This document shows, in pieces, positions 45,123-58,410 of a DNA stretch of 64,000 bases. The first letter of the stretch is position 1. Every line of letters begins with the position of its first letter. This DNA is from Ceratodon purpureus. Its lineage: Eukaryota > Streptophyta > Bryopsida > Pseudoditrichales > Ditrichaceae. Made by a program: the position numbers and the translations under genes. The stretch covers positions 10,785,644 to 10,849,643 of the forward strand of contig CM026421.1 of NCBI GenBank assembly GCA_014871385.1. Reading direction: 5' to 3'. Below the pieces are notes generated by a model. That model was not told the origin of the DNA. It did not search any database and worked only from the letters and a program-made list of their open reading frames with translations.

Positions 45123-47242
45123 GCTTCATCAGTACCGATACATTTTCTCTGTGGACATAATGAAAAGGATTGTTTCAGAATTACAGCATCTCCGGTGCAG
45201 AGGATGAACTCTGCATTCGACACAGGTAGCACCACGAAGGTTCAGATATGACGCCGTTTATCAGACAAGAATTAGGGCTTCATTTAAAGTATTGCCGAAT
45301 TGTACCAAGGTGCGCTTTTGTAGAGATTAAGAAGAGAATTTTAGAAGACGAAATTAAACATGATCTTTGGCAAATCGGCTTAAATATAATGAAAAGTAAT
45401 GCTGAGGAGTGCTTACAACACAGAACAGTCACAAGCTGACCGAAGGCGGAGTTCACCTGCCTCTGCCCACCAGAACCAACAGCCACTGAATCACCAAAAG
45501 TCGGCGTAGAGGAATAGAAGACGTGCACCCAAAATATGGAACGCCCCATAAAATACAGAAACCCGCCAATCTGCTGTACGCCATAAACTTCAGCCACCAG
45601 GGACTAACATCTGAACCACCAAGTCTTTCACGAATTTACAACCGGTGGGCGACCTTCTCACACGAGGCAAGCTGCCAGCATGCCCACTCACGACCATCAG
45701 TTCATCACTAACACAAAAATGACACCGCGATTTTAAAACCTAGCATTGTAAGCATTGCTGTGCAGCGAAAGGACTGCAACCCACATATAGTATCCGCAGT
45801 GATGTTCACTCATGCAACTCATACTGAATTTCTTCAATCAGGCAACTTTGGCAGCTACTGCCAATCCTTCATGTAATTCTTGCTGTTTGGCTGACTATTG
45901 CGCGTAGGGAAAAAATCATGAAGGATGGAAATGCGACCATCAGAGAAAATTGCCGCAGAAATTGGATACATCAGTTAAGGAAAATGGTGTCTAAGGCAGC
46001 AATGGTGGGTGAGGAGGAGCATTACAGAGGGGACTGAGAGTCCCGACGCAAGGACAACAGCGAGCTGCCTAACCGTTTTAGTTGCCATCTGGCACAAGTC
46101 GTTAGTTAGCCAGGAATCAGGTCTGCTGATATGGTATTGTAGAGCATAGCATCACATACGACATCCACGTACGGTACTACCACAAAAACAGAGTTTACAA
46201 GACATACCTGTGTGCTTGCTTCGCATCACAGGCGCTCCCAAACATTCAACTGTCATTCTTGAACTTACGGTTCACGCGCCGCTAATGAGGTGAGGTTTGG
46301 GAGAAACCCAACGACACATAGCTGAGAAATTAAAAAGCCCAAGGTTGCGTGAGATCGGACTTCTCCAGACTTGATTCACTAATTGTAGATTAGAATATGC
46401 ACTGAAAATCTAAGAAACCAGTATGCTTCGACGTCTCTCCTAGCCTAGTGTGAAGCAGAGAAAAAGCAGCCAGTAAGTTGACCAGAGTATCGACGTCGAG
46501 CATAGGAACGGTGCCACGTGAAACAATTAATCTACTAAGTGAATGAGTTACACGAGGCACACCTAACACACCTGCAAACAGAAGATACCGCCACATTCAA
46601 ATCGCTTTCTCAATAGGAAGAACGAACTCAAATATCTCCATTGGAAATCGAATATTTGTTCGAGAAACAAAAATCAAAATCGAAATCAAAAGAGACTGCC
46701 ACCAAAACAAACGTGAGAAATATAAAGTGAAGCACATAATTTCGTTGGCTGCTGAGATCCCAAAAACCTCATGTGCACACTGGTTCATCGATCACTAGCA
46801 CAGCTCACTGCTCAAAACTGACCCAGTTTAGGCAGCTGCCGTCAATCCGAGCCAAAGGGCTTCAAACCAAGGCTCTTAAGGCACGTCCTTCACCTCCATC
46901 TTTCACCCCGAGCAAAAATCCAAGGCGGATACACAAGCAAACCAGTAAACAGAAGTCTATACCGGCACAAGGATATTCCAGAGTAGACAAGCAACTCAAT
47001 GTAAAAGTGAAGTAATAGAGTCGCCATGCACATGAATAACGCCTTCTACCAAACCAAAAAAAAGGACGAAGAAAGTTCTTATTGCAATTCAATCAATGAA
47101 CTCAAAACTTTACTCACATGATCTCCGAAATTACAAAATCATTTGAAGTAAATACTGCCTCGACTAGCACCTGCACTCGGAACATATCTCACCCACCCTC
47201 AAAAGCGACTTCCACAACCCCCCAAAAAGGCGCCGGCACTCT
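45123..47242. other. Intergenic, probable leader of the coiled-coil gene
   Basis: No coding gene is seen. The left part should hold the promoter and leader of the minus-strand coiled-coil gene, perhaps with leader introns. The right part holds the 3' UTR of the ubiquitin-S27a gene. ORFs of up to about 100 codons lack any domain. Confidence 0.5.
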
Positions 47243-47845
<603 letters not shown>

Positions 47846-50496
47846 GGCTGCGAGGCCCTTCCTCCGGAGGGCTCAGCAGCAGTGGGGGTGGTGCGTCGTC
47901 GCCGGGAGAGGAGGGAGAGATCTGAGAAGAGCTTCAACTAGGGTTGCCTTCGCTTCTTATGCGTCCGCCGCTCGTTAGGGCTTCCTTTCATCCGCTTTGC
48001 GCATCGCTTTCTCGGGCGGGGCCGTCGATTGCGATTGAGGCGCCGCCGCCGTCCGATCGGGGGGAACTGGAGCTCGGATGTGGACTCGGCTGTTTTTCTC
48101 TCTCCTTACTTTTGTTTTTTCCCGTCTTTGCTTTGTTGTTACTTTTTCCTTTTTCGGGTGTCTTCCTTTTTCTTTCTCTTCTGAGATGTACTGTGTTAGT
48201 GGGTGTTGTGTTAGGACGTTTCACTATTTCGGGTATTTTGGGTGCGTATTTGATACAGTGACTTGTAATATTTCGGTGTTTGAATGTAGGTGTTTGTTAG
48301 ATATGTTGCAATATGTTTAGATGAGGAAAAGATGCAACTTGAAAATCCTGAAAGGTGTTGTTTGATGTATGATCATTAATGAAGTATTCTCTACCAAGAA
48401 TATTAATAAATGTGTTTATTATAAATTTATATTGAAATAGTGTTTCAATGTTTATGTGTGTACTACAAATTTAGCTTTGAAAATTTTTGTATGACTAGAC
48501 AAAAGGATAGATATTTTATAGAGTGTTGCTAAAATAAAAAACTTTTTTGGATACGTAATTGATCTAGGAAGCATTGATATAATGGCATTTCAAGAATTTG
48601 AATTACACCAACACTTTTTTAAAGAAATTAGATTTTTTATTACTTGCGTGTTTATAGTATTCATGTGTTTAACTCTTCTTTATATACTCTTCAAATTACA
48701 TAGCTATATATAGATTTGTCAAATTATATTAAATTCTTTGTAAATTTATGTTTATAGATAGCATTATATAGTAAAATCAACATAAGAGTTTCATTTTTTA
48801 CTTCATGTTTGTAGTTGACTTCATTATTGAGGTTTTACACAAGTTTGTTTTTTATCATTGATGTCTGCATTTATGTTGTTTTGTCTTCATACATAATTTC
48901 TTCAAGCCAATAATTTTCAAATTTTATATACAACTTTAAATATAACCATATTTGAATTAAATTTGGACAAAAATTACATCATCTTAAAAAAGACAATAAG
49001 ACATTCAATTTTTAAAATCTCTAATTAGGATATTCAGCTCTCTAAGGTATATAATAATATATATTTTTTCAAAATTCAAATGTGCTTTATAATGAAGAAG
49101 GGTTTATATACATTTAAGAAAAAACATATAATTAATGTTTATTTCCATAACAAACCATATCTTTAGGCATATTTTTCGATGATTTTTGATGTTTTAACCA
49201 CCTTCAAATTAGATAATCAAGTTTTTTCTTAAATTTCAACTTATAAAAGATCTGTTTATAAATTCCAATACATAATTCTCATCTATAAAGTAGCTCAAAT
49301 TCTACTTTCATAACTATACATATACGAATGAATATGCCATTGATAAAACATTTTGAAGAACAATTTGAATTTAGACTTAAACAAGATAAAATGATTAAAA
49401 AAACTCTTACAAATTTTGCATGATTTATAATTTCTTATCTCCTACCCCCTACCCTCCAATACCCCTCCTCCTTTTTGCCAAACGAAAATTACACCGTAAC
49501 ATGGATACAATAGATACCCGGAGTCTGAAGACACCCGGGAGAAACACATACCCGGACCTCGGCCGAGGAAGATTGAAGCCGAAGCCACCTCTGCGAAGCT
49601 CTCAAACACACATCACAACGCACTTGGCAACTCTCCGACTTAGACCATCCCCATCCCATTCTAAACACTCTCCACTCCCCCAAAATACCACACTTGCTCC
49701 GGAGCTTCAACTCCTCCGTCCGAAATATACCTCGGTGTCTTCTCCACCTCTCTACTCACCATTGTCTGTGAGCATCATCCTCCTCATCAACTTTCTCATC
49801 ATCTTCCTCATCATCAACTTTCTCGTCATCTTCATCATCGTCATCATCGTCACCATGATGATGATTATGATGATGATGTGAGCTTCGGTACGTCGCAAGG
49901 TTTTACTTACTGGTTGTTCATGATTGCTAGCCATGGTGTGGCTTTCTGACCTAATTGAAATCCGGATTACGCAAGTGGTCGCAAGTGGTCTAGGAGGCTC
50001 TGGATTGTGAGCTTGGTGTTGAATTGCAGAGCATTGGTTGTGTTAAGCTGGAAGATCATCATTGTGTGAGGTGCAACAACTGCTGGGTTGGTTGTGTTGT
50101 TTGTGACTGCCAGCCGTGTGAGTTTGTGAGTTCAGTAGAATGCGGATTCAGCTCAGCCCTGCAAGTGGTTGCGTTTTAGGAGGTTCAGAATTTGGAATGG
50201 AGCTCGGTGTTGGTTGGTTTTTCACAATGCAGTGGTTATGTTGATCATGATCACGATCATGTCAGTGAGGTTTCAAGGGGTTTTGCTCACAGCTGCTGAG
50301 GTTTTACTTCTGGGGCGGTTGGGTTTGTGGTTGTCAGCTGTGTGACCTAATCAGGCAATCCGGGTGCAATTCGTTGCGTTTTGGGGGAGGTTTGGAATTT
50401 GGGGAGGGTGGATTTGGCGATCGATGCGCGGAGGGAGTGAATAGTGCTCCAATTGGGGGGTTTAGGCGACTTGGGTTTTAGGCAGAAGCTGCGGAA
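47846..50496. other. Intergenic between divergent RPS27A and XPD
   Basis: Positions 47846-48060 form a GC-rich promoter/leader of the ubiquitin gene. 48300-49430 is very AT-rich with no gene. 49440-49900 contains a pyrimidine-rich stretch and a CAT/ATG inverted simple repeat. 49900-50496 is the XPD upstream region and leader. Confidence 0.55.
49773..49879. repeat. CAT...ATG imperfect inverted simple repeat
   Basis: A run of cat/ctc/gtc triplets (about 49770-49853) meets a run of atg triplets (about 49853-49879). The two can pair to form a hairpin centred near 49853 (strings such as catcatcgtcatc against gatgatgattatgatg). Confidence 0.75.
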
Positions 50497-53400
50497 ATGA
50501 AGTTTAAGATTGACGGGCTTACGGTGTACTTTCCGTATGAGTATATATATCCGGAGCAGTATGATTACATGATGGATCTCAAGAGGACGCTCGATGCGAG
50601 GGGGCATTGCTTGTTGGAGATGCCCACGGGGACCGGCAAGACCATCACTCTGCTGTCCCTGATCACGAGCTACATGCTCGCCAATCCGTCGGTTGGGAAG
50701 CTCATATACTGCACGCGAACTGTGCATGAGATGGAGAAGGTGCTGGAGGAGCTTCGGAAGTTGCAGGCTTACCAGGAGAAGTGTTTGGGTAAAGTTGCGA
50801 AAATGCTTGCTCTTGGGCTGAGCTCCCGGAAGAACCTGTGTGTTCTCCCTGAGGTATGTGTGGATTTGTGTGTTTGTTTCCTCGTACGATGGGAGAATTT
50901 TGCTTATGTGCAATGTTGTTGAAGTTCGTCTTATGTTGTCTTTAGCTTAAGCGTTTCTTCCTTTTCCTCTAGTTTAGGTTTTGAGCTGAAGGCTTTGGAA
51001 ATAAACAAATGATATGGGGAATTGCCACTCAGTTGGGCGGAGGAATGGATGTAGGAAGTATGTTTTGAGTGTTGAGCCTCGAGATTGGTAGAATAAGAAA
51101 ATTTATTCTGGAGCCTTACTGAAGGCGCTGGGTTTGGGTTTGGGGTTTATGTGAGTTTCTTGTAGTCCCCTACAACACGATCTCCTATGATTGTGCTTCG
51201 TTCCAGCAATTGCAGGATGGAGCTTTATGTCTGATCTTTGTTCTGAATCTAGGGTATGTAACTCTATTCCGCTGTCGTCTCACTGAAGGCAGAGGGGGTG
51301 AATTGGTTGGTAATATACTAGGGTTTTTTTTTCTGCAGGTCAGTGGCGAAGGATCGAGGGAGAGTGTAGATGCAGGTTGTAGGAAATTAACAGCCTCCTG
51401 GGTGAGGGCCTTGGCTTTGGACAATCCCAATATTGAATTATGTTCATTCTATGAAGGCTATGAAAAATCGGGAGCTGATGCACTTCTTCCAACGGGCGTG
51501 TATACCTTGCATGATCTGCGGGCTTTTGGACGAGAGAGAGGATGGTGTCCATACTTTCTGGCTCGTCACATGATCCAGTTTGCCAATGTAGTAGTGTACA
51601 ATTACCAATATCTTTTAGATCCTAAAGTGGCTGGAATCATCTCAAAAGAAATGGAAAAGGAGTGCGTGGTCGTATTCGATGAAGCCCATAACATTGACAA
51701 TGTCTGTATTGAGGCCTTAAGCGTGAACATTCGGCAGCAAACTCTCGACGGTGCCACACGTAATCTCAGCCAAGTCACTCAGCTTATTGAGAAGTGAGTT
51801 CTTCAATCTCTCTGATTTTTTCTAAGCGTAAGAATCATGTTGTTGATGCTGTATAATATTTTGTAGCTTGTTTCTGTTTCCTAGGAAATCGTCATCAGCA
51901 TGAATCGATTGGCTTGTTTCGTCGTTGTAGTATAGCATTTTATTTTTAAAAGTTGTACAATGTATCCTGTGAGCTTCCCAATCTTCTAGCTAAGCATTTA
52001 CAGAAAATGGCAACATGCAGGTCTAAGGCTACAGACGCAAATCGACTTCGTCAGGAGTACAACAGATTGGTTGAGGGTTTAGCCCAACGTGGCAATCTAC
52101 CTGGTGCACCTCCTTTCCTTCTTTGGCACATAATGTAGTCTTACAGCAAGTTTGTGCTTCTCTTGATGAATTATTTCGTTTCTCTGATGTTGAATTTTGC
52201 CTCTTCAAAAGCTCAGAGTGTCCGATTGTTTTTGGTCATCGGCAGGAAGTGATACATGGTTAGCGAACCCAGCATTGCCACAAGACATACTGCAAGAAGC
52301 AGTCCCTGGTAACATTCGGCGTGCAGAGCATTTTGTAGCTTTCTTGAAGCGGCTAGTGCAGTACATTAAAGCTCGAATGAATACTGAGCAAGTGGAGAGC
52401 GAGAGCCCAGTTTCTTTTGTGACTTCGCTGCAGGTACTGATCACTTCTTACTTGCATCCTTTGCCTTAAAGGAGTGACATATTATCAATTCTATGCTTTT
52501 GAACTTTCCATTACAGTATTGTGGTATTTGGATTGTTCGGAATTTTTTGGAAGTTTTTGTTATTCCACACATGAGGAAAATTTAAGGATTCCGCACATTT
52601 CTCAAGCCTAGAGATGCCTAAGAAATGCGTGACGCTACGATTTAATGTAATACAACTGTTGCAGAATCAAGCTGGCATCGACCAAAAGAGTTTGAAATTC
52701 TGTTATGATCGACTGCATTCATTGCTGCTAACGCTGGAAGTTACAAACACGGATGAATTCATGCACATTCAAACGATTTGTGATTTTGCCACACTCGTGG
52801 GCACCTACACAAGAGGGTTCACCATCATTATTGAGCCTTATGATGAACGCATGCCCAATATACCTGACCCTGTATTGCAAGTGAGTTCTGCCCCCCATCT
52901 TTCTTGGGTTCTTGTCTCTGACGTTAAGTTCAACGCTTCTGTCGATCACTTCAGCAGTTTTGGCGCTGATGTAACCTGCATTGATGTTATCCTTGGAGTA
53001 TCCAGATGCTGATGTAACCTGCATTGATTTCATTCTCGGTACTTATCAATTATGAAATCTGCTGCCTTTGGTTGCAGCTTAGCTGTTTGGATTCATCCCT
53101 TGCAATTAAGCCAGTATTTGAGAAGTTTCAAAGTGTTGTAATTACATCTGGTACGCTTAGTCCCATCGACCTGTATCCGCGTTTGCTCAACTTCCATCCA
53201 GTTATTTCAAACAGCTACAAGATGACCCTTACTCGCGATTGTCTATGCCCTATGGTACTCACACGAGGGAGGTGAGTAAGGCTCTATGCAAGTTGTATGG
53301 ATTTGTTGTCCTTGCATACGTTGGCAGGAGTGGCAATCAACCTCTTGATTTTGGACATTATTGTGTTGCCACATTAGGCTTATATTTCTCATCTTTCTGT

Positions 53401-55692
53401 GTATATGGCATTGTAAGAGCACTTGACACCGTTTCGTGAATTTGAGTGCGCTGATAAGTTTTAGAACTTTGAAACAGTGACCAGCTGCCGGTGAGTACGA
53501 AGTTTGACATGCGGAGTGATCCTGGAGTTGTTCGTAACTATGGGCGTCTGCTGCTGGAGATGGTCACCGCCGTACCGGATGGGATTGTGTGTTTCTTTGT
53601 TAGTTACTCCTACATGGACGGAATTGTGAACAGTTGGAATGAAATGGGTATATTGCAGGTGACCTCCACGTTCTCTTAAGTCCTCCCTGTTTTTGCACAA
53701 TTCATTATGGTCAGCAAGTGTGCTGCTTGAAATATAATGTGGATTGTAGCATCTAACCGTGTCTAGAAATTATATGGTTAGATGGTGCAATAATACGATG
53801 AATCATTGGCTCGTGCTCTTTTTCAACTCTTTCAATTTCCCATTTTGTCCAACAGGACGTGATGCAACACAAGTTGGTGTTTATTGAGACCCAAGATGTG
53901 GTAGAGACAACACTCGCTCTGGACAATTACAGACGAGCATGTGACTGTGGTCGTGGTGCTGTCTTCTTCTCTGTTGCCAGGTATTGAGTTTTATGTTTTT
54001 TCTAACCGTAGTGGCATTTGTTTCGTCCAATTCAATTCTTTGCAGTATCTTGTAACTTGTTCTCGCGGACTATTTTTCGATAGTTTGGTTGATCAAGTAA
54101 CTATTTTACGATAGACGGTTTTTTGCTTTGGCGACAATATCAGTAACTTCGTTCAGTATAGGGGTCTCATGAATTTTTTGGTCCAGTTCATTTGAAGAGA
54201 TACTGATATTTTTTTATTGCATCATTCTACCACTTTCTTGATGTGGGTGGTGATGCTGAATATGGCAGGGGCAAAGTTGCAGAGGGTATTGATTTCGACC
54301 GACACTATGGCCGCCTTGTGATTATGTATGGTGTACCATTCCAGTATACACTCAGCAGGTGCGTATAGTTTCATTTTACAGTGCTTGCTTGCGTTCGAGA
54401 TTGTGCCTCACGAAGTAGATAGTTGGACAGAGCAAACTTAAGTCACGGTTACTATGTAAGTTCCATGCATTCGTGGTGCAATAGATGTTGATCTCTTCTT
54501 CAGTCCGTGAATTGCGTATACTTGCCATTCCTTGTCACAGCAGTGTCGAGGTTTTGCTGGATGGAATTCAGAGGAGATATATGCTTAGTGTAATATGTTC
54601 ACATGTTGTCCTGGAAGTAACTGGCTTTGTTTTTGCCTTGATGAGTTGCAACACAAATTCTTACTCGGGTGCTTGTTATGGTGGACTACACAGAATATTA
54701 CGAGCACGTTTGGAGTATTTGCGGGAAACTTTTCAGATCAAAGAGAATGACTTTTTGACATTCGATGCCGTGGTATGTTTAGTGGCTGGCTAGGTCTATT
54801 GGCTTGTCACGTTATTTTAAAACCCTCCATCACCTCCAGTTCAAAACAAGGGGTAGGTTTCTGAAATTGTCTTACAGGATTGTCAGTTCGATTGTTCTTG
54901 TAATTGCTCTTCTGCTGATGCAATCCATGTGGGCATTCAAATGAGCCAGCGGCAAGCTGCACAGTGTGTGGGACGCGTTATTCGTTCGAAAGCAGACTAC
55001 GGAATGATGATTTTTGCTGACAAGAGGTATGCTGGCCATACGTGTTCTAATTTTCACCCGTTTTTAGATGGTCAGCGTTCAAAGGCTTTTTGAGTTTGTC
55101 TACAAGTTGTAAGCGAATGATTCATTGGTGCTGTTTGTGTATACGCACATGTGATTTTTTCGAGTCTGTCTAAACTTGGGCTTACTTGGTGGTCTACCTT
55201 ACTATTCTCTTACTTATCTGACATATATATCCGGTGTGAACAGGTATAATCGTCATGACAAGCGATCAAAATTACCAGGCTGGATTTTGTCGCACCTGCG
55301 AGATGCTCACCTCAATCTCAGCACAGATATGTCTGTCCATATTGCACGCGAGGTAACAGAGGTTTTTTTTGTTTCAACTCAATTTTTTTAATTTTGTATA
55401 AATTCGGGTCCGCTGCGTTCCCCCCATGAGTCCAACCTTCAGGACTCCTTACAAGGAAGACGAATTTGCTGTTCACAAAATACCTCTGCTCTATGTGGTT
55501 CTGATACTATTGTAGAGGTGAGTATTATCCTGTATCCTATTGCATTACGGTAGTTACCTTATTTCTAATGTGAGGAACGCTCTGCTTCTGCAGTTTTTGA
55601 GGCGAATGGCTCAGCCCTATGATAAAGCTGGACAAGGAACCAACGCAACACTGCTCTCACAGGCTGACCTGGAGAGAATGGAGAAAAAATGA
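50497..55692 (+). CDS. XPD: XPD/ERCC2-type 5'-3' DNA helicase of TFIIH (UVH6)
   Basis: Thirteen exons: 50497..50853, 51339..51793, 52021..52103, 52246..52433, 52665..52880, 53078..53271, 53478..53658, 53856..53980, 54269..54358, 54694..54772, 54950..55026, 55244..55352 and 55594..55692. The joined frame is 750 residues. It opens DNA in nucleotide excision repair and holds the CAK module in transcription factor TFIIH. Walker A is MPTGTGKT (residues 42-49), and the Walker B/DEAH box is [11 protein letters not shown]. The four iron-sulfur Cys are C115, C133, C154 and C189, each one less than the human numbers. Motifs V and VI are [16 protein letters not shown] and [14 protein letters not shown]. 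Length is close to human (760). The sequence closely follows plant UVH6. The C-terminus ends at LERMEKK, slightly shorter than Arabidopsis. Confidence 0.97.
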
Positions 55693-57058
55693 ACTTGAAT
55701 TCACTGAACTTGCTTGCAATCTTGTGATAAATCGTACTCGCTCTATGTCTCTACAAGGTTAGTTCACTTTATATTCCTTTGCTGTGTAGTGAGTTTCCTT
55801 GTTAGTTTTTGCTGCAAGTATTTGACAGTGATGCCTGCAATAGATTCTGAAGCATCGAAGATTCTGTACTCTTATGCAGGATGAAGGACAGAATATTTCC
55901 AAGGATCTGTTGTGGCATTCTGGTCATGTTTATTAGTTACTCCTGCTAATTATTTTGCTGTCAACAATGTGTGATGTGAACGCGTAAGTATTCATCCTGC
56001 AGTTGACAGGGGTTTAAGCCGCCCTCTTGTCTCCAATTCGTTGAAGAGCTACTCTGTCCTCAACTTCCTCAGTAATTAGCCATAGCAAAAGGTCTGAGAT
56101 TCTTGTTCGTTTTCTCGAGGCAATAGTCCACGAGTTCCTTTTTTTCTACCACATTTCTCCAAATTTGCAGCAAGTACAGAGCTAATTCGGTAATGCTTTG
56201 GGCTTAGTCAACAACGAGCGGAGGGCTTCAGGGTCATTTGTACCAGTCATCAATACAAGAGTTTTGGAGGGTGCCGATCAAGATCACTACCTTCAATGTA
56301 GTATATTTGCCCCGTGTTTCAAGTTCTTTGATTAAAACATTTACTTGCCCCAACTTCGGTGGCAAGAAGCATGTCGAAACAAACTTCAGACACATTTTCA
56401 CCCATCGATTTACAGTCAAGCTTTGTTTTGTCTACTCTTTGAAGAGCCACTGAAATTCGAATGTTTAGTGTATTGTTGCAGTTTGAGACGATAATATTGA
56501 AAGCTAAAAGTGTGTTTAGCTGAGGTTTGCAAGGAAATCAATCCATGGGACGGAAGCAACAAATGATTTATGTTGACATTTTGACAAATGAATTGATAGG
56601 GAACACAATTTGTTGATTGAATTGAGATACCCAATAACATGGGAGAATGGATAAGTATGTAAACTTTGTTGTTTAACCCCTAAAATTCCTTGACTATGTT
56701 TCACCAAAAGACGCTCCAAAATTGCATGGATGACTAAAAAAGCATGGATGACTAAAAAATCATTATTTTCTAATTCTAACTGTAAGATCTTCAATTAGAT
56801 TATTTTAGTAAATAGCTCAATAAATTTCATCATAATAAATTTGAAACAAACTTTTTTAATAGAATTTATGACTAGATCGACACACTTTAACTTTTTTTTA
56901 CTTAGGTTTTTGCATTATAGATTTTGAGGGTATTGGAGCTTGTCAAAGACAAGTAAGTTAGCTAATTGTATAAAAAATACTACACAAAAAAGACAAGTGT
57001 AGCATGTTGAAAACAATATTTTTATTAAGTTGAATATAAAAGAATACTAATTCATATT
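55693..57058. other. Convergent spacer between XPD and the J-domain gene
   Basis: It holds the XPD 3' UTR, then AT-rich DNA without a supported gene. Confidence 0.55.
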
Positions 57059-57781
57059 TCAAGACAAATCATTGTTCCAATAGTCATCATCAAGTCCTAT
57101 GAATCCTTCTTCCGTATTTCCAGACAAATCATTGTTCCAATAGTCATCATCAAGTCCAATGAATCCTTCTTCCGTATTTCCAGACAAATCATTGTTCCAA
57201 TGGTCATCATCAAGTCCAATGAATCCTTCTTCCGTATTTCCAGACAAATCATTGTTCCAATGGTCATCATCAAGTCCAATGAATCCTTCTTCCGTATTTC
57301 CAGACAAATCTTTGTCCCAAAAGTCATAATCAAGTCCAATGAATCCTTGCATTATAAATTGTAGGGCTAACTTTTGAGATGATTCCACATCAGCTTGACT
57401 TTTTATAGCGTCCATATTTCTAGACAAATCATCTACAACCTCCGTTGGTTGAGGTGTAGTTGTATCCATAAGCATCTTGTAAGCTAAGTTAATTTCTCGG
57501 AAATTAGTGGCGCAATTACTGCCCTTGCATACATCAGGGTGATATTCAAGTGCCAAGCGTTTATATGCTTTTTTGATGTCAGCTATGCTAGCTCCAGGAA
57601 CCACGCCCAACACAGTGTGTGGATTTCGTATTGAAGCTCGAACACGTACCATGCCATAACTAGATTTTTGTCTTGGAAATGCTCTGATACTCACAGCTCC
57701 TGCATTTTTGAATGAAGATGATTCTAGCAACTTACGTGGAGATGTACTTTGGAGAGTAGGAATGGTCATGGTGCTATTCAT
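57059..57781 (-). CDS. J-domain (DnaJ-like) protein, probably plastid, with C-terminal 20-residue repeats
   Basis: A single exon of 240 residues starts at the ATG at 57781. The first ~50 residues are rich in Ser, Thr, Arg and Ala with few acids, like a chloroplast transit peptide. The J domain follows at about 53-105 (NPHTVLGVVPGASIADIKKA, then LALEYHPDVCK with the HPD motif that stimulates Hsp70 ATPase, then FREINLAYKML). No zinc finger or substrate-binding domain is present, so it is a small type C J-protein like Arabidopsis J8/J11/J20. The C-terminal ~100 residues are five copies of a unit like GFIGLDDDYWNNDLSGNTEE, encoded by 60-bp repeats. The stop follows directly after DLS in the last unit. 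Confidence 0.88.
   Translation of the reverse strand: MNSTMTIPTLQSTSPRKLLESSSFKNAGAVSIRAFPRQKSSYGMVRVRASIRNPHTVLGVVPGASIADIKKAYKRLALEYHPDVCKGSNCATNFREINLAYKMLMDTTTPQPTEVVDDLSRNMDAIKSQADVESSQKLALQFIMQGFIGLDYDFWDKDLSGNTEEGFIGLDDDHWNNDLSGNTEEGFIGLDDDHWNNDLSGNTEEGFIGLDDDYWNNDLSGNTEEGFIGLDDDYWNNDLS
57061..57360 (-). repeat. 60-bp coding tandem repeat, five units
   Basis: Five adjacent 60-bp units start at 57061, 57121, 57181, 57241 and 57301. Units 3 and 4 (57181-57240, 57241-57300) are identical. Units 1 and 2 differ from them by one to three bases. Unit 5, the first translated, is the most diverged. Each encodes 20 residues in frame, so copy-number change would not disrupt the reading frame. 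Confidence 0.97.
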
Positions 57782-58410
57782 CTTACTATACTTTGAATTT
57801 TTTATAAGGAAATAAAAAAATAAATTCTTAATAGTTAATTGAGTTGATCTTAACCCTCAACTGGATTCAAAGCCTGTTGAAATATATAATCATATATATT
57901 TCAACAATATACAATATAATAATACAAATGAACAATGAGATGGTTGTATTTATACTATGTCAGAATAAAGTAAAACACAAAGAAAAATCAACCCAAAAAT
58001 TAAAAGAAAAGTAAAAGACCGATTCTTTTTGGACATAGGTAACTTGAGTCTTACTCTCAGATAAATGTGAAGATTAGAAGATGTCACTAAAACTGTGTAT
58101 CAGTATTTCAAAAAAATGTTTGTACAATTGGGCAGTCTGACAATGATCTTCCCGAGAATGTAAGCTCTAAAAACTATCTACAGAGTCTTGATATTGGAAT
58201 TTGCGGACAAGCTAGAGATTCAAATAATGTCTAGTGTAACTAATGTCTATTCTCTGCCTCCTCTATTTCTACTTACACGTTGATGATGTACAGGATCTGG
58301 CCCGAGCGGCCCGGATGTTAACAACCCGGACTGGAACGCTGCTGAGCAGAAAACCAAGCAAGTTTGAGATCTATGGTGGGTGGGGCCCTAGTCAGGAATT
58401 TTGTAATAAT
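57782..58410. other. Promoter of the J-domain gene and 3' UTR of gene B
   Basis: A TATA-like box for the J-domain gene lies at 57947-57954. Positions 58282-58410 are the gene B 3' UTR, which resembles that of gene A. No coding gene is seen. Confidence 0.55.
57947..57954 (-). promoter_or_regulatory. Candidate TATA box of the J-domain gene
   Basis: The minus strand reads tagTATAAATAcaacc, about 165 bp before the ATG at 57781, giving a leader of roughly 135 bp. Confidence 0.45.

Noticed and set aside
47944-48261. 105-codon ORF diverging from RPS27A
   Set aside because: It lies in the GC-rich promoter/leader area and is rich in Leu/Phe from T-rich DNA. There is no domain.
49420-49881. 153-codon ORF on the plus strand
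   Set aside because: Pro-rich then Ile/Leu/Met-rich sequence produced by a pyrimidine stretch and the CAT/ATG repeat. No family similarity and no splice partner.
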